Below are positions 1 to 12,073 of a DNA stretch of 64,000 nucleotides, one piece after another. The notes under the pieces are model-generated. The model searched no databases. It was not told where the DNA came from and was given only the letters and a program-made list of their open reading frames with translations. The stretch spans positions 87,606,107-87,670,106 of the forward strand of contig OY720344.1 in NCBI GenBank assembly GCA_963082975.1. The letters run 5' to 3'. Both the position numbers and the translations under genes were made by a program. Source of the stretch: Labia minor. Lineage: Eukaryota > Arthropoda > Insecta > Dermaptera > Spongiphoridae. Each line of letters opens with the position of its first letter. Positions within the stretch are counted from its first letter, which is position 1.

Positions 1-827
1 TTAGATTTTATTATTTTATATTATTATATATTATTATATTATTTATATAAGAAGGAGAAAATATATATTTAAATCTACTCTTGTACATATATAAACGTAG
101 CAAAATATATATGTAAAAGGTTTAAGTAGTATTAATTTGTGACCCTCTTCTTTCATTTTGACCTCCTGCCCCTTTTGAAATGAGGATTTTAACCATGGTA
201 AAAAAACACTTGTTTCTCCTTTAAATCGCTTGGCCCATGAGACATTGCTCGGTACAAATTAAAACGTTTTTGGTTGAAACTGATTACAACTTTGCTTTTA
301 GGTTGTTTTAATTTCATTTCCATGGACATTTTGTTTACTAATTTTCTAAAATAATTTTCGTTTTTCTCTTCTTCACAAAGGAAGGCTAGTAACAGTGCTT
401 GGATAAATATACTATATTGTTTTATTTAAAAAAATTGTTTTTTTATTTTATAATAATTATGTAGATTTATTAAATTATATAAATTGTCAACAAATCTGTA
501 ATCATAATTAATGTTTTTATATGCGTGTGTTTGTGCTTTTTTTAAATTAGTCTTATGAATTGAAAAGTATTTATTATATTAATTATATGAAATTTATATA
601 AATAAAATTTTATTCTGAATGCGTCTTTGGGTAGAAAATGACTCGTAAAGTATCAAATGTCTAACGTAGTAGAGTAAGAAACGTAACTTCTTAAGGAAAT
701 GGATCAATTTTATTGACCAGAAATAATAAATATTAATTATATTGAAATACAGTTAAATGAAAACCAAATAAATTTTAAACTTTTAATCTCTGTATTATCT
801 TTATTTAATTTTTCTTATAAATCATGT
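1..827. other. AT-rich spacer
   Basis: No coding frame, repeat or RNA gene is recognised here. It is simple AT-rich sequence with short homopolymer runs and TA-rich stretches. Confidence 0.6.
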
Positions 828-1057
828 ATTATATGAGTGTGAGGCATGACCTTAAAATATATCGGTGGGGAAACTGAGTGGGAATCGTCCACTTGGAAGA
901 CCAAAGACGCGGTGGGTGGATAATGTGGGAAGGGACGTGAGAGAGATGGGTGAGGATAGAGATTGGAGGGTTGTGGCTCAGAATAGGAATACTTAGAAGG
1001 GTGTGATTGCCAAGAAGTTTCGAGTTCCGTAGAGCCACAGAGATAGATAGATATAAA
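828..1057 (+). mobile_element. RTE-clade LINE, 3' end relic
   Basis: This is a 5'-truncated 3' end of a non-LTR retrotransposon. The block reads as the post-RT C-terminal domain (GRP..RWVDNVGRDVREMGE, then W..VAQ, ending FRVP-stop), followed by a short GATA tail at about 1041-1055. A trace of the upstream LYGCETW motif sits at 831-850 and the middle of the domain is missing between the two pieces. It has internal stops and no endonuclease or RT core. The same 3' end recurs at 17660, 20123, 33065, 50306 and 60785. RTE is inferred from this C-terminal domain, which parallels that of BovB/RTE proteins, and from the simple-repeat tail. Confidence 0.8.
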
Positions 1058-1602
1058 TCATTAGTTCTCATTATTTAAGTCAAATTACTAAAATTAATAT
1101 AAATTATATAAAATAACAAAATAATATAAAATAAATCCTAATAGGTATTTTCGAATACAATTTATAGATATAATTTTCTGATTAATTTAAGAATTGAAGA
1201 AGAAAAAAGAAAAAATGCCTGTGAAAAATAAATGTAAAAGACGTTCAACAAAATCACTTCGGGAGTAGAAGGGTAGATTACGCTAGATGTTTATGCAGTC
1301 AATCAACCCCACTATTTAAATAATAATAATCAACAGAAATAATTAAAATAAAACAAAATATAAATATAGATAAACATATTGTAGCCAAATTCATAAAAAG
1401 CAAAGATTGAAATTTATTATAAATAATTTAATCTTTTTTTAAATTTGACTGTTACTGTTATTTGTCATTTATTGTTTCAGTCAAAATTTTATTTATGTTA
1501 TTTTATTTATTTGAAAATGAGAATAATTTTAAATAAATATTTTTTAAAAGAGAATTTATTGGTTTGAATAAAAGCCAGAATTTAACTGATTTCTGTCAAC
1601 AG
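1058..1602. other. AT-rich spacer upstream of the exon candidate
   Basis: Nothing is recognised except that the last 20 or so bases form a plausible 3' splice site (pyrimidine-rich stretch, then caacag at 1597-1602). Confidence 0.5.
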
Positions 1603-1720
1603 GTTGTGGCGATGGCCGAGCTGGACGCGATGGTAGCAGCAGCGGTGGCTGCAGCCGACCAAAACCACCCTGAGCCGAATCATCACGGGGTGGTGGCAAC
1701 TCATCATCTACCTAAACAGG
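1603..1720 (+). CDS. candidate internal exon of an unrecognised host gene
   Basis: A 118-bp block is bounded by a 3' splice site (ttctgtcaacag, ending at 1602) and a strong 5' splice site (aacagg|gtgagt at 1720/1721). Its base composition is far more GC-rich than its surroundings. The open frame gives about 39 residues, starting VVAMAELDAMVAAAVAAAD and ending VATHHLPKQ: an Ala-rich segment followed by a His/Asn/Pro-rich one. Low-complexity Ala/His stretches like this are common in insect transcription factors and other regulators, but I do not recognise the protein. No partner exon is identified on either side, so if real it lies in a gene with large introns. The in-frame ATG at 1612 could also be a start codon if the upstream acceptor is not used. 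Confidence 0.5.
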
Positions 1721-2589
1721 GTGAGTCCCATTTCCGGCTCAAATGCCCATGCACTTCACTGAATGGTCGTCCACACTCTTGATTCGATTAATAATCCTTA
1801 CTCGTTTGCCGCCGTCACTCAGACACTTAATTATTCTTGATATTTCGAGAGGTAACCTGAAAACGAATCTATTTAAAACACGGATTTCCTTAATTATTCA
1901 CGTCCATTAATCAAAAGTAAAGGGGAAATTTGAGATGAGATGATGAAAATTTATTCTTCATGAATTTTGAATATCCTTTTATTAAAGCGCATGTATAATA
2001 TTTTTTATTTTCACGAAATTTAATACCTATATCACACAATAAATACTTTTTGTATTTAATTTTAAATTATTATTTTTATTTGTTTTTTAAATCTTATTAA
2101 ATTCCACTTCAGTATTTGCTTCTCAATTTTCAATTATAACTTTCATTCATATAGCCGTTCGCTTATAATAATTAATATTGAATTTTGAGTTCTGTTAATT
2201 TTAGATCGTTAATAAATTTTTTTGAAATAAAATTTTCTCTTAGATCTTGCTGCTGTATGCAATTAAGAATATTTAAAATGATTGTTTGTATATAACATCA
2301 AAACAAAATACGTTGAAATTAAATGTGTCAATATTCAACATTTCAATTCATTCTTGTTTAGTCAAAGCGTAAGTGAACAAACTTGATTGTCATATAAAAT
2401 TAAAAAATTATAGTTGTAAACGATTGTTTAATTTTAATAATATTAAATTAATAAAAAAATATATACTATAATATAAAATAAATAAATAATAAATTAATTA
2501 ATTATTAAGTCAGAGAGTGAGAAAAATTATATAAATAAAATAACTATCAGAAGTCCCCAGAGCTTGTAAATGACTATTCTAATCCATTC
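1721..2589. other. AT-rich spacer
   Basis: Nothing recognisable is seen beyond the intron-like donor at its left edge. Confidence 0.5.
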
Positions 2590-2672
2590 AAAAATTAATC
2601 TAAATCATGTGAAAAACTATCTAACATATAACTTTATATTTACGGTCAGTTTAGAGGAAAAAAAATGAAAAC
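2590..2672 (-). repeat. family X fragment
   Basis: The reverse complement matches part of the repeat at 5270-5380. The shared landmarks are catgtgaaaa, acggtcagtttagaggaa and aaatgaaaac. It is a short internal piece with neither end of the family. Confidence 0.6.
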
Positions 2673-5037
2673 TAATAATAATGGCAAGATAGTAATAAAA
2701 ACTATCTTAGAGGAGAAATTATTAATAAAATAAATAATATAATCTAGAATATATCTAGTAGGAGAGAAAAAAAGTAGGACTACGCACATAATTTTATTCA
2801 GGTGTGGCAGGTAGGACATGATAATTAAAACATTTGAGAACTATTTGAAATATTTAAAATATTCTTAGAAATTCTTATAAATTAAATAAATAAATGATAA
2901 TAAATAAATTAAATAAATGATAAAATGTCTTAAATTAAAATATTTATTTCCAGGAATTCGTTAAATATTTCAATATTTTTTTATAAAAAAAACTTAAAAC
3001 TAAAAAATAAATAATTATATATAATTTAGATAATTTTTAAAATAAACACAAATTTAAACCTTGGGCCTACCGAAAGAATAACGATGGTATGCGTCCCAAC
3101 GTTATGACAATAAAAGATGATGATAATATTCACTTGCTATTTGTCAAGAAGGAAGCAATATATTTCTTATATTATACTTGTCTATTGTATTATAATCGAT
3201 CACTTTCAGAGTGATTGAGACATTAATTTCAAGTTTATTTATTTGTTTAATGCACATTTCGGTTGCTACACCATTATGTCAAAAATTCTGTCTACAAATA
3301 ATTTAATTTAATATCTATTGATTAGACTCCCGAAAATTTCTTTTTTATTAATAATTATAGTTAAAAATATATATAAATATGTTATTTGCACTTATGTTTA
3401 TGTTTAAGTCTTATGTAAATATTTGCCATAAATTAATGATATTAGAATTAGGAACGATTATAATTAAGAAGCAATCGAATATGTGTTTTAAAAATTCCTA
3501 TTTGAAAGCTTAACATATAAATATAAATTACAACACAAAGGGAATTCCCTAATAATCTTCCGATTGTAATTCTCTAATTCAACCAATGGGGTTTTAACCA
3601 TATAATCTAGTAATTTATTATTCCATTAGGTATATAAAACATAATTTTAGAATTCTCAATTGGTTTAATCAATGAAAACTAGGCTTTTGAACTTGCTTTT
3701 ATTATTATTTTATATATAAATTTATTTAGAAATATTTAAATTGAAAAAAAAATATATTAATATGCAAATAATAAAATTTATAAATAATTAAAATGCATAT
3801 TCGATAGAGAAAGAGAGGAAGAGTTAAAAAAAACGGATTTTGATTAATGAAGTATGAATGTAAATTAATTATTATCTTTTTTTAAAAAAAAAATTATGGA
3901 AAAATTCAATCGACGGTACCTTATATCAAAATGCTTAATTGAATAACAAAAAGTGAATATTGAGTACATATTTTATTTCATCCAAGTTCATTGTAAAATT
4001 TGTTTTTCAATCCAATTACCAAGATTGTTTCGGAAGTTCAAATAATAGCCTCTCTTTAATATTAAGTGGAACGTATAGTAATTGAAAATTGAAAGGAAAT
4101 TACAAAAATTCAATCAGTCCATTCAGTGGGATAAAATAAAAAAATTTAATCTAAGTAAATGAAAATAACAATCGGATAATTTGTTTTATTTTTTACAAAA
4201 TTAAGATTAATTTATTAAAATGAGTAATTTTTAATAAATATTCGAGAACGCTGGTCAATGTTTAAATGCTGAACTACGGAACTTGAAAATGAAGATCAAG
4301 ATCACAAAAAATTAAAATATAATATTTGATCTGATGGAATCAGTAGAAAATTATCTAAACTCGATAATATAGATTGATCAAGAATAATTTTATTTTATTT
4401 ACTTAATTTAAAATTACTAAATCGAATTAACTTAATTTTAATTTTTAATTTAATTTTATTTTAGTTTTCTATATTTATTTAAATTTACAACCAATCAATC
4501 AAAAAAAAATATAAATTGACACTATTTTTCTGATATCGAAGTTGAATTCAATCGATCATAAAACAAGTAGTAAAAAACAATTGAAACTAAACCGACTAAC
4601 TAAATTTGTTTTCAAACCATTTTATCTTATGATATTTGTTTTCTCTTATTGTTAGTGAACTTTCTCAATAGTTTGTTATTTGGATTTGTGACGGCCTTTG
4701 GATTAGGAGCTGATTTCAGCGGATTTTAACATGGCCACAAATTGTCATTTTTTTTATTGACTACCATTTTGTTATTATTACTGTTATTTTGACGACCGAC
4801 AATCATATTTTATCTTCTTTTTATTAATTTGTATTTTTTTTAAACAGGATATGATTGAAACCTTTGACATTTATTATTCTATATTTAATACTTCAATGGG
4901 TTTTGATCAGTATGTTGCTATTACTCTTTTTAAATAATGACAATAAAATTTTAAAAATTTATTTTTTGTAAAGAGAAGCAAATTATGTTTAATTATATAT
5001 GATAAATCATCATTAGAATTATAGGAATGCTTTTTAT
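2673..5037. other. AT-rich spacer
   Basis: I see no gene or repeat with recognisable ends. The sequence is low-complexity AT throughout, with occasional 10-20 bp A or T runs. Confidence 0.5.
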
Positions 5038-5825
5038 TATCTCGCCAGATAGTATTGGGATCACGAAAATTTACGATGTCGAGATTTTGATGTTATTATA
5101 CGTTTTGAAGGTTTCTGAATAATTTTCACTAAGGTTGAGAAGAATGTCTGTGTATGTGTATGTGTGTGTATGTAGACAAGATTACCCAAAAACGGATTGA
5201 GCTAGAATAATGAAATTTGGTATACGGGCATTATTCGTAGTTTTCTATCAACTTTTGAGAAATGTAGCTCTTTCGGAAGAGGGTCATTACCTATCACGTT
5301 TTCATTTTCTTCCTCTAAACTGACCGTAAAAATAAAGATATATGTTTGAGAGATTTTCACATGATTAAAAATTGTATAAAACTACTTTATATAGAATTTC
5401 AGCTTGATTGAATCGTTGAAAGTACCGGAATTAATTTTTTAAATTTTAACTTAAAAATGAAGTTAATGGTTTTAAAGTTAGCAAAACCATAGAAGAGCAC
5501 ATACAATTGTTATATATAAAATTTCAGGTTGGTTGGAGTACTAGAGGTCTTGAGGCTTTTTAATGTAATGTGTTTTTTTTTAGCTTAATGATTAAAGTCA
5601 CTTGTAAGACCATGTCCCAAACGTAATTTATTTAACAATCAAAATAATGTTGAAATTATTTCATTGCCTTCTTATTTCAATAAAATGTTATCATCGAAAA
5701 TTATGTAAAAAACCTTAAATCTTATGGTCGGATAGAATAAAATTTTAATTAATTTTAAAATATAGAAAATAGCTTGATTATCCAGTTCAAATTTGCGAGA
5801 TAGTCGAGTGGAGACACTCCAGATG
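5038..5825 (+). repeat. unclassified interspersed repeat, family X, longest copy
   Basis: It starts tatctcgccag, with a conserved inner block gatcacgaaaattt...gagattttgatg, a TG-rich microsatellite near 5150-5175, then gagctagaataatgaaattt and tatacgggcattattc. It ends near gcgagatagtcgagtggag. A copy on the minus strand at 54760-55274 has the same two ends, so these are probably true boundaries. The outer 8 bases (tatctcgc and gcgagata) form a short inverted repeat, which suggests a non-autonomous DNA transposon. No coding frame is present. A different 3'-end-type element is not excluded. Confidence 0.65.
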
Positions 5826-6944
5826 TTTTTAATTTGAGGAAAAAAAGTTACAAATAAACAAATGAGCATTGAATAGATAAAACTCTTAACCTTATGGATG
5901 GAGAGATTTAAACTGAGCCATAAAAATAATTTTTATATAGACTTTAATGACAAGATTTAAAAATGTAAAGTACTACGGTCCTGTCTTATTCATATACGTG
6001 TATATTTGAACTTGATTATTTTCAATTCCTAAAGTACTCCAATTCACTTTTTCTATAAAAATAAAAGTTGACAGTCATCCAAAAGTTCCTCAACATGTGC
6101 AAACTTTAACCAAGCTAATGATCAAAACAAATATTAAAATGTTTAGTATCTATATATGTTAGGTTATGCTAAAACATCTACATGAATTTGAAATAGACGT
6201 CAAAGTTTGATATGATTTTTTTTTGGCATTATTTATCAATTTAAAATTTTATTTTATAAGATAATCAAGAAAGATTTTTCCATTAGTAAACAAACTTGAA
6301 AAATGAATTACCTAAATATAAAAATTATTATAAAATTTATAGAATTTTTAATTTTAAAATAAAAAGAAAAACTATTATTTAACAACTAGAGAGAGTTCAA
6401 CGTATTAACTACTGCATTTTACCCATCTAATATGTAATAACATGTTCAAAGAAGTTTTGGCTTTAAAACACTTTTCGGCGCCTACTTAAAAAGTTTAAAA
6501 ATAAAATAACTTCTGCTTTTGAACATCTCTTATGAAAGGTTATATTATTTATTACATATCAAGTCGCTTAAACGGAGTAGAATTGTTGTATGATCATTAC
6601 AACATCAAATGCCGATAATTATTATTTCAAATAGCTTTTTAATTCAGGTTTGGTAGTCCTCGATCCTATAAACTCGTGCTAGAGAAAAATTATCTTGTCT
6701 TTCCTGGAACATGAACCTGGGTTCACAAGCTTGAAAGATAGTCAGTGGGAGTTTGATCACCTTCAAACATTACATAATATTAAGAACACAAACAATTATA
6801 AACATTGAGTAAATAAAAAATATTTGATAGCTTATGAAAATTTTACTCCCATAAAAAAAATTGTTATTTAAATGGGGTTTAACACTGATTTTAAATACTA
6901 CATCGAACTTCAATTTATTGTGAATTCCATTGTTTTATAATATA
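5826..6944. other. AT-rich spacer with a possible tRNA-like fragment
   Basis: Mostly featureless. On the minus strand at about 6700-6770 a faint tRNA-like arrangement is visible: a B-box-like aggttcatgttcc about 40 bases after an A-box-like stretch (tgatcaaactcccactg). It may be a SINE head or chance. Confidence 0.25.
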
Positions 6945-6995
6945 AAACTTTAGAATAGTATAATATAAAATTTATATTATACTATTCTAAAGTTT
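6945..6995. repeat. perfect 25-bp inverted repeat with 1-nt spacer
   Basis: Left arm 6945-6969 and right arm 6971-6995 are exact reverse complements around a single A at 6970. The arm begins aaactttagaatagtataat. The match does not continue outside. No TA or longer target duplication is obvious, so it is not a typical MITE. It could be a palindromic duplication or a hairpin of unknown use. Confidence 0.9.
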
Positions 6996-8796
6996 ATTTT
7001 TAAATATTGCACAAAAATATTTTTTTTAATACTGCAAACTCAGGTAAAAAAAATAGAGGGAAAATAGTTTGGTAACTAGTGTTTTTGAGGAAAAAAATTA
7101 TTCATTTTGTAGTTTTGAGAAGGTTCTGATATGGCGGCAGACATATCCTCTAAATTCTATTCTGGTTTAATCTTTTTTACAAAAATTATTTATGTAATAA
7201 ATAGAGGTAGTTCAATACTATGCACTTTTAATGATAATTTTAGTGTCAGGAATGATGAATTTAAACAATAAATTCAAAATATACAGAAAGTAACAACATT
7301 TTTTTTTAAATAGCATCATTTCTAAAGAATGAATATTGGATATCAAATTGCTTGATTTATCTACTGTTTCTCTTAAAAGATAAATGTATAATCATATTCG
7401 TGATATATTTTCTACAGTGTATACAAAACATATAGATAGATATATTAAGGTTATTCTGATGATGCATTCACTTATTAAACTTCGTTCGCTATCCGTCTTG
7501 TCGTTAATCAAAGTCAAATTTATTGGATCAGGATGCCATGTTAATATTCTCGTTCTCTAGATTCTTTTGATTAAGTATCACAAGTAGATATGTATACAAC
7601 ATCACTTAATAAATAAATGGAACGGAAAAATTGACCAATATTATAATTAAATCCTATTTCATTTGTAAGTTTTCTAATTTTAAAATAAAACAATCTATAT
7701 TGATTTATTACAATTACAAAAATATATATATTTTTGTAATTCTATTTTTCTAATTTTTGATTATGATATACTTTCTATTATGAATAATATTCCCTTTATT
7801 TACTAAGTACCTGTTTCTTTACCATTGAATATTTTAATTTATTTTTTAGGAACTAATGTTATTGTTCAAATAGTATAGCGATTTTGTTCGAGAATATCAT
7901 TCTTATTAAGAATATCCCCCATTTTATATACTAATTTTCATCTTATACTTATATATATATATACTAGTAATTACCTCAAATTTCTAAAGAAAATAGATCT
8001 ATTTCTTTTTTTACAAGAAGTGTGTCTAGTTTTTTCATAATGTTGGTTGATTAGAACAGATAGATTCCAAAAGGATGGGAGTAGGCCTGGCCAACTTGAG
8101 AAAATTAAAAGAAAAAAATAGCATTCTCTCTGGTGCACACACACACAAAAACATTTGAATACTTTCATTTAAGACAGATTATAATAAAGAAGATAACAGC
8201 TAAATTTTATCAAAATAATTTGTTATCGTATAAATGCATATATATGTATATTGTTGTATTAAAAAATATGGTACGCTCCAAAAAATATTTACATAAATGA
8301 TTTTCATTTAGTGTAAAGATAAGAATTTGGGGTACACAAATATCCTCCAGAAACAACAATCATTGATTAAATTTTCAAATAGAGTATACTATATTAAATA
8401 GCCAAGACTAAATACTAAATACCCTTAGAGTAGTTCTAGGAAATAGAGCCCTTGTATTTAGTATAAATATATAGGGGAGGGGAGACAATATACAGTTCCA
8501 TTTTCCCAACCACTCTTTGCATTTTCGGGCTAAAATAATTTTATCATGTGGGTATTACGATTAAGATAGAGAGAATAGCGATTATCTAAAAACTTTCGAA
8601 GAAAATTCTAAAAAAAACATATTTTTGCCTCTTTTCTGCTATTTTTTAAGATTAGAAAGTAAGCGATAATTAAAAAAGTATTATTTATTTATTTTTCACA
8701 TCTAAATACGATATAGGCTTGGTGTTTTTGCATACCCCTTTAACGTGAGTGTATTTTTTATCGATAACCAGACCCTGGACGTTTGTCCAGTCTCCC
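6996..8796. other. AT-rich spacer
   Basis: No gene is recognised. A short CA run lies at about 8138-8150 and a TA run near 7950. Around 8480-8560 there is slightly richer sequence that I could not assign. Confidence 0.5.
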
Positions 8797-9997
8797 TAGT
8801 GGGTTATTCCCGGGAAAATTCTTTAATTTTGATTTCCCGTTTCCCGAGAAAAACGAAACATTTCCCGGAAAACAAAACAAATTATTTTTCATGCTGATTA
8901 TGATACCGATAGCGAAATCTTGTTTGTTAACTGAAATAGTCGTAATAAATATAAAATACAAGTGTATATACAAACATTTGTCTTTGGTTATAATTTTTTT
9001 TTCCTTTTCTTTCTTTCTCTCCCTTTAATTTTTCTTTATAATTTTTCTATTTTTTGTAGTTTTTTTTGCAGTTAACTCTGGTAGACGGTAGTTGCCATTG
9101 CCAAATTATTTTGTTAACCTTTTTTTTGTATAGATATAGTTATATATCTGCACGTCTATTAGAAATTGGCATAACTTATAACTGTCAATCAACTTTTTGC
9201 CTTAAAATTCGATTTCACAAGCTTGGGTTTGTTTTAATTCCCATACCTGATCCCTTGGTAAGAGTTGTATATAAAATGGTTCTTGAAAAGGTAACAATAA
9301 CAAAATACACTATTGCACTTGCCCATTTGGGAAGATATTAATTCTCCTTACACCCTTGAAACCTACCTCTCTCCATCACCTACCCCTTAACTTAATATAA
9401 ATAAGCTGTCGTTGAGAGCGAGTAAGATAAAGACGTAATTATATTTTTTGATAAATAAATAAATATTATTATTTATTTATTCAAGATATATATATAAAAA
9501 CTTTCTGTATGTTATTTCACCTTTTTGGGTGGTGATAAAAAAAATAGCAAAAACATCCAAATCACATACTCAGAGTATCAGTTTTCCATCTTTTTAGATA
9601 AATACAATAAAGGAAAAACAAAATACAAAAAAAAAAAATACCAAAAAAAAAAAACCACAAAGAAAGGAAAAAAAATAAAAAGGAATAACTAATCGTTACT
9701 CTTCTAATATGAAGGATCTCCGTTTTAGGCGACATTTCCCTTGATTGCCTCTCGTTTCTAAAATGTTATTTGTTAGAAGTAAAAGAAAATAATTATGTTT
9801 ATGTTATATTTTGATGATTATATATTATATCTTACAGTATTTTTTTATTTTTGAATTAAATTTATTTTATTTTTTTGCAAAAACAACATTTATTTAACTT
9901 TTTCGTAAAATTTGTACAATTTCCACCTCAAATTTAGTATTTTTTAAAATTTCCCGTTGCCCGGAAACGAAAATAATCCAGGAAAAATTACCCTCTA
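8797..9997. mobile_element. hAT-like non-autonomous DNA transposon
   Basis: The ends are imperfect inverted repeats. The left end begins tagtgggttattcccggga and continues through cccgtttcccg. The right end, read as reverse complement, begins tagagggtaatttttcctgg and continues through gtttccgggcaacggg. The flanks agtctccc (8789-8796) and actctccc (9998-10005) agree at 7 of 8 bases, fitting an old 8-bp target duplication as made by hAT elements. The 1.2-kb interior has only short frames and no recognisable transposase. The superfamily is inferred from duplication length and end sequence. Confidence 0.6.
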
Positions 9998-10730
9998 ACT
10001 CTCCCCTTATAGCTTTGCACCTTTAGTGTATTGAAAATTTTGAATTTTCAGCTATTAAATATTTATATTGGACATTTTCCCCCTCGGAATAAAAATGGAC
10101 GTCGGCGATAAACGAGTTTTCTGGAGACTTTTAAAAAATCTCGGATGAACCTTAAACTCCAGGCTACGTAATCACACTTTCAGAAATGTTAAAAAAAATT
10201 GAGAAACAAAAAGTATCCAGGCTCTCCCCGGTCTCCCTATACTCTTTTTAGTATTATTGTGTGATAATTAGTAATTTATTATCATATAATTATTATTCAG
10301 AAGTTTTTTAGAAGTAAACAGTATTAGAACTAAAATAAAAATAAATACTTAAATATATTTGTGAAAAATATTGTCTTTCATTTTAAAAATGAACAACAAT
10401 CAATTCTTTATAAAAACGTTTGTCACGTAAAAATAAATAATTGATAAAATAAACAAAATCTCTTTAACTGAGGCTTGTAGCTTTTGTTTACTCTTTTCTT
10501 TTTTTTTCAAAATTCAAATCGTCTTTTTGTGAATTGGGAATAAAATCGAATTTATTTTATGTCTGGCATTGAAATAGACATAATAAATGAAAGTATTATG
10601 ATATAAAAAAACATTTTTATATTTATAAAAACAAAAATATTTAAGTATATTATTATTATTAATAATAATAATAGGGCTTTAAATGCCACACTACCTAATC
10701 CCCTAAGTAAGTATATTAAGCAAAAATTTT
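9998..10730. other. spacer
   Basis: Nothing is recognised. A CT-rich patch at 10205-10245 resembles the left flank of the 8797 element, but the similarity is too short to interpret. Confidence 0.4.
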
Positions 10731-11384
10731 CATATTCACTTTTACACACAGTGGTTTCTTCCATACGATTTTTTTCCGTAGCGGATTTTAACCGCACTTA
10801 TAGGTAGTAAACAACAAAAACCCTAGTATTGCTTTCACACTGGGCGGAAGACGGATTTTTTCCGCGCGGTCACCCCTTAACAACTGCCTCAACCACTAGA
10901 ATTGAACGGCACCGCTCCGCAACCGAATTTTAGTGAACAATGAAACTATAGTTTGTTTTCACACACAGCGGTTTTTAGTCGTCCACCGGATACAGTTGAT
11001 ACGTGCACGCATGTTTCGGTTCTTGCTTGTTCCAACTTGTTCATTCTAGTGTCACTTTTTATGTTATGCACTGCGCATCATGAAAATGGATGAAATGAAC
11101 GAAACAAACGAAATTAATATCGATACCGAAATATTAATTTCGTTGATTTCTTATGTTTATGGGATGTACCCAGTATTTACGACTACGTCGTTTCCGATTT
11201 CGAATATGGCGGTATAAGCACCACATTGCAATTATACGTCTTCGACTCATGATGAAAACTGACTGAATTCTACACGGCAGCGTATTGTAAGAAAAAAACC
11301 GCTGTGTGTAAAAACTTGCATGAGCGGATAAAATTCATACGGATTTTTTTCGCACGGACGAAACCGCTGTGTGTGAAAGTAGCC
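10731..11384. mobile_element. PIF/Harbinger-like element with nested terminal repeats
   Basis: The right end, as reverse complement, starts ggctactttcacacacagcg. Related ends occur on the left at 10731-10795 (cttttacacacagtgg), 10827-10870 (gctttcacactgggcgg) and 10952-10985 (ttttcacacacagcgg). A second inner right end lies near 11290-11312. The interior carries a short ATG frame at 11080 (MKMDEMNETNEINIDTEILI); in a shifted frame it continues PSIYDYVVSDFEYGG. Together these resemble the start of a MADF domain, which PIF/Harbinger elements often encode as a second protein. No transposase is seen. It is a non-autonomous or nested remnant. Confidence 0.55.
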
Positions 11385-11821
11385 TTAGAGTGGCTGTGAA
11401 AGGACTACCGCGGTTTTAAATCAAAAAAAAATTTTAAAGATATTAAGCAAAACAACATTGAAAATCAATTTGGACTATCAACATATCTTCTAACAATATA
11501 AACTGTTTATTTGGAAAAGGCTTTTAAGTCCACTTAAAGAAATAATTCAACAAGATATAATGTAATTTGTGCTTAATTTAGTCTTCCAATTTCCTCTCAA
11601 ATGGTCTTTTAGGAATTTATTGATCTTAGATGCTAGTCTATGTTGTATCCGAATTTCTAATCTAAATTTCCGGTTACCGTTTGGAGATCGATGAATTGTT
11701 GTTTTTCACTCGAATCTTTATTTTTTATTTGTAATTATCCTGTGAGCCCATGTTTATATAGAAACAGGGTTGTTAGTAGATGAACCCGGGAGTAGTTATT
11801 AATTTATTAAAATATCTTATT

Positions 11822-11884
11822 TTCGGATGGTTTTGAACTCGAGATTTCTACTTGAAATGTCATGGATAGCAATTAGACTATACT
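11822..11884 (-). repeat. tRNA-like fragment, possible SINE head
   Basis: On the minus strand an A-box-like stretch (tatagtctaattgc) is followed after about 35 bases by a B-box-like gagttcaaaacc. Spacing suits a tRNA-derived promoter, but the cloverleaf does not pair well and no SINE body or tail is defined. It is not called as a functional tRNA gene. Confidence 0.3.
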
Positions 11885-12073
11885 TCTTTATTTATTTATG
11901 CTTTTATAAACAAATATTCTAGAAAATAAAAATAAATAATTACAAAAGAGTAAGATTAAGATTATTCAATTTTTCTTAATTAGTATAATAGTAATTTTTT
12001 ATTTTATAATTCCCATAAATTATAATTACATATTTTCACCAATTCTTAGGAATATTGGGATATATACCTATAC

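Noticed and set aside
8460-10245. Possible larger element around the 8797-9997 element, from GA-rich and CT-rich outer flanks
   Set aside because: The outer similarity is only a few short purine words and could not be aligned convincingly.
11822-11884. Functional tRNA gene
   Set aside because: The acceptor and anticodon stems do not pair, so only a tRNA-like fragment is reported.
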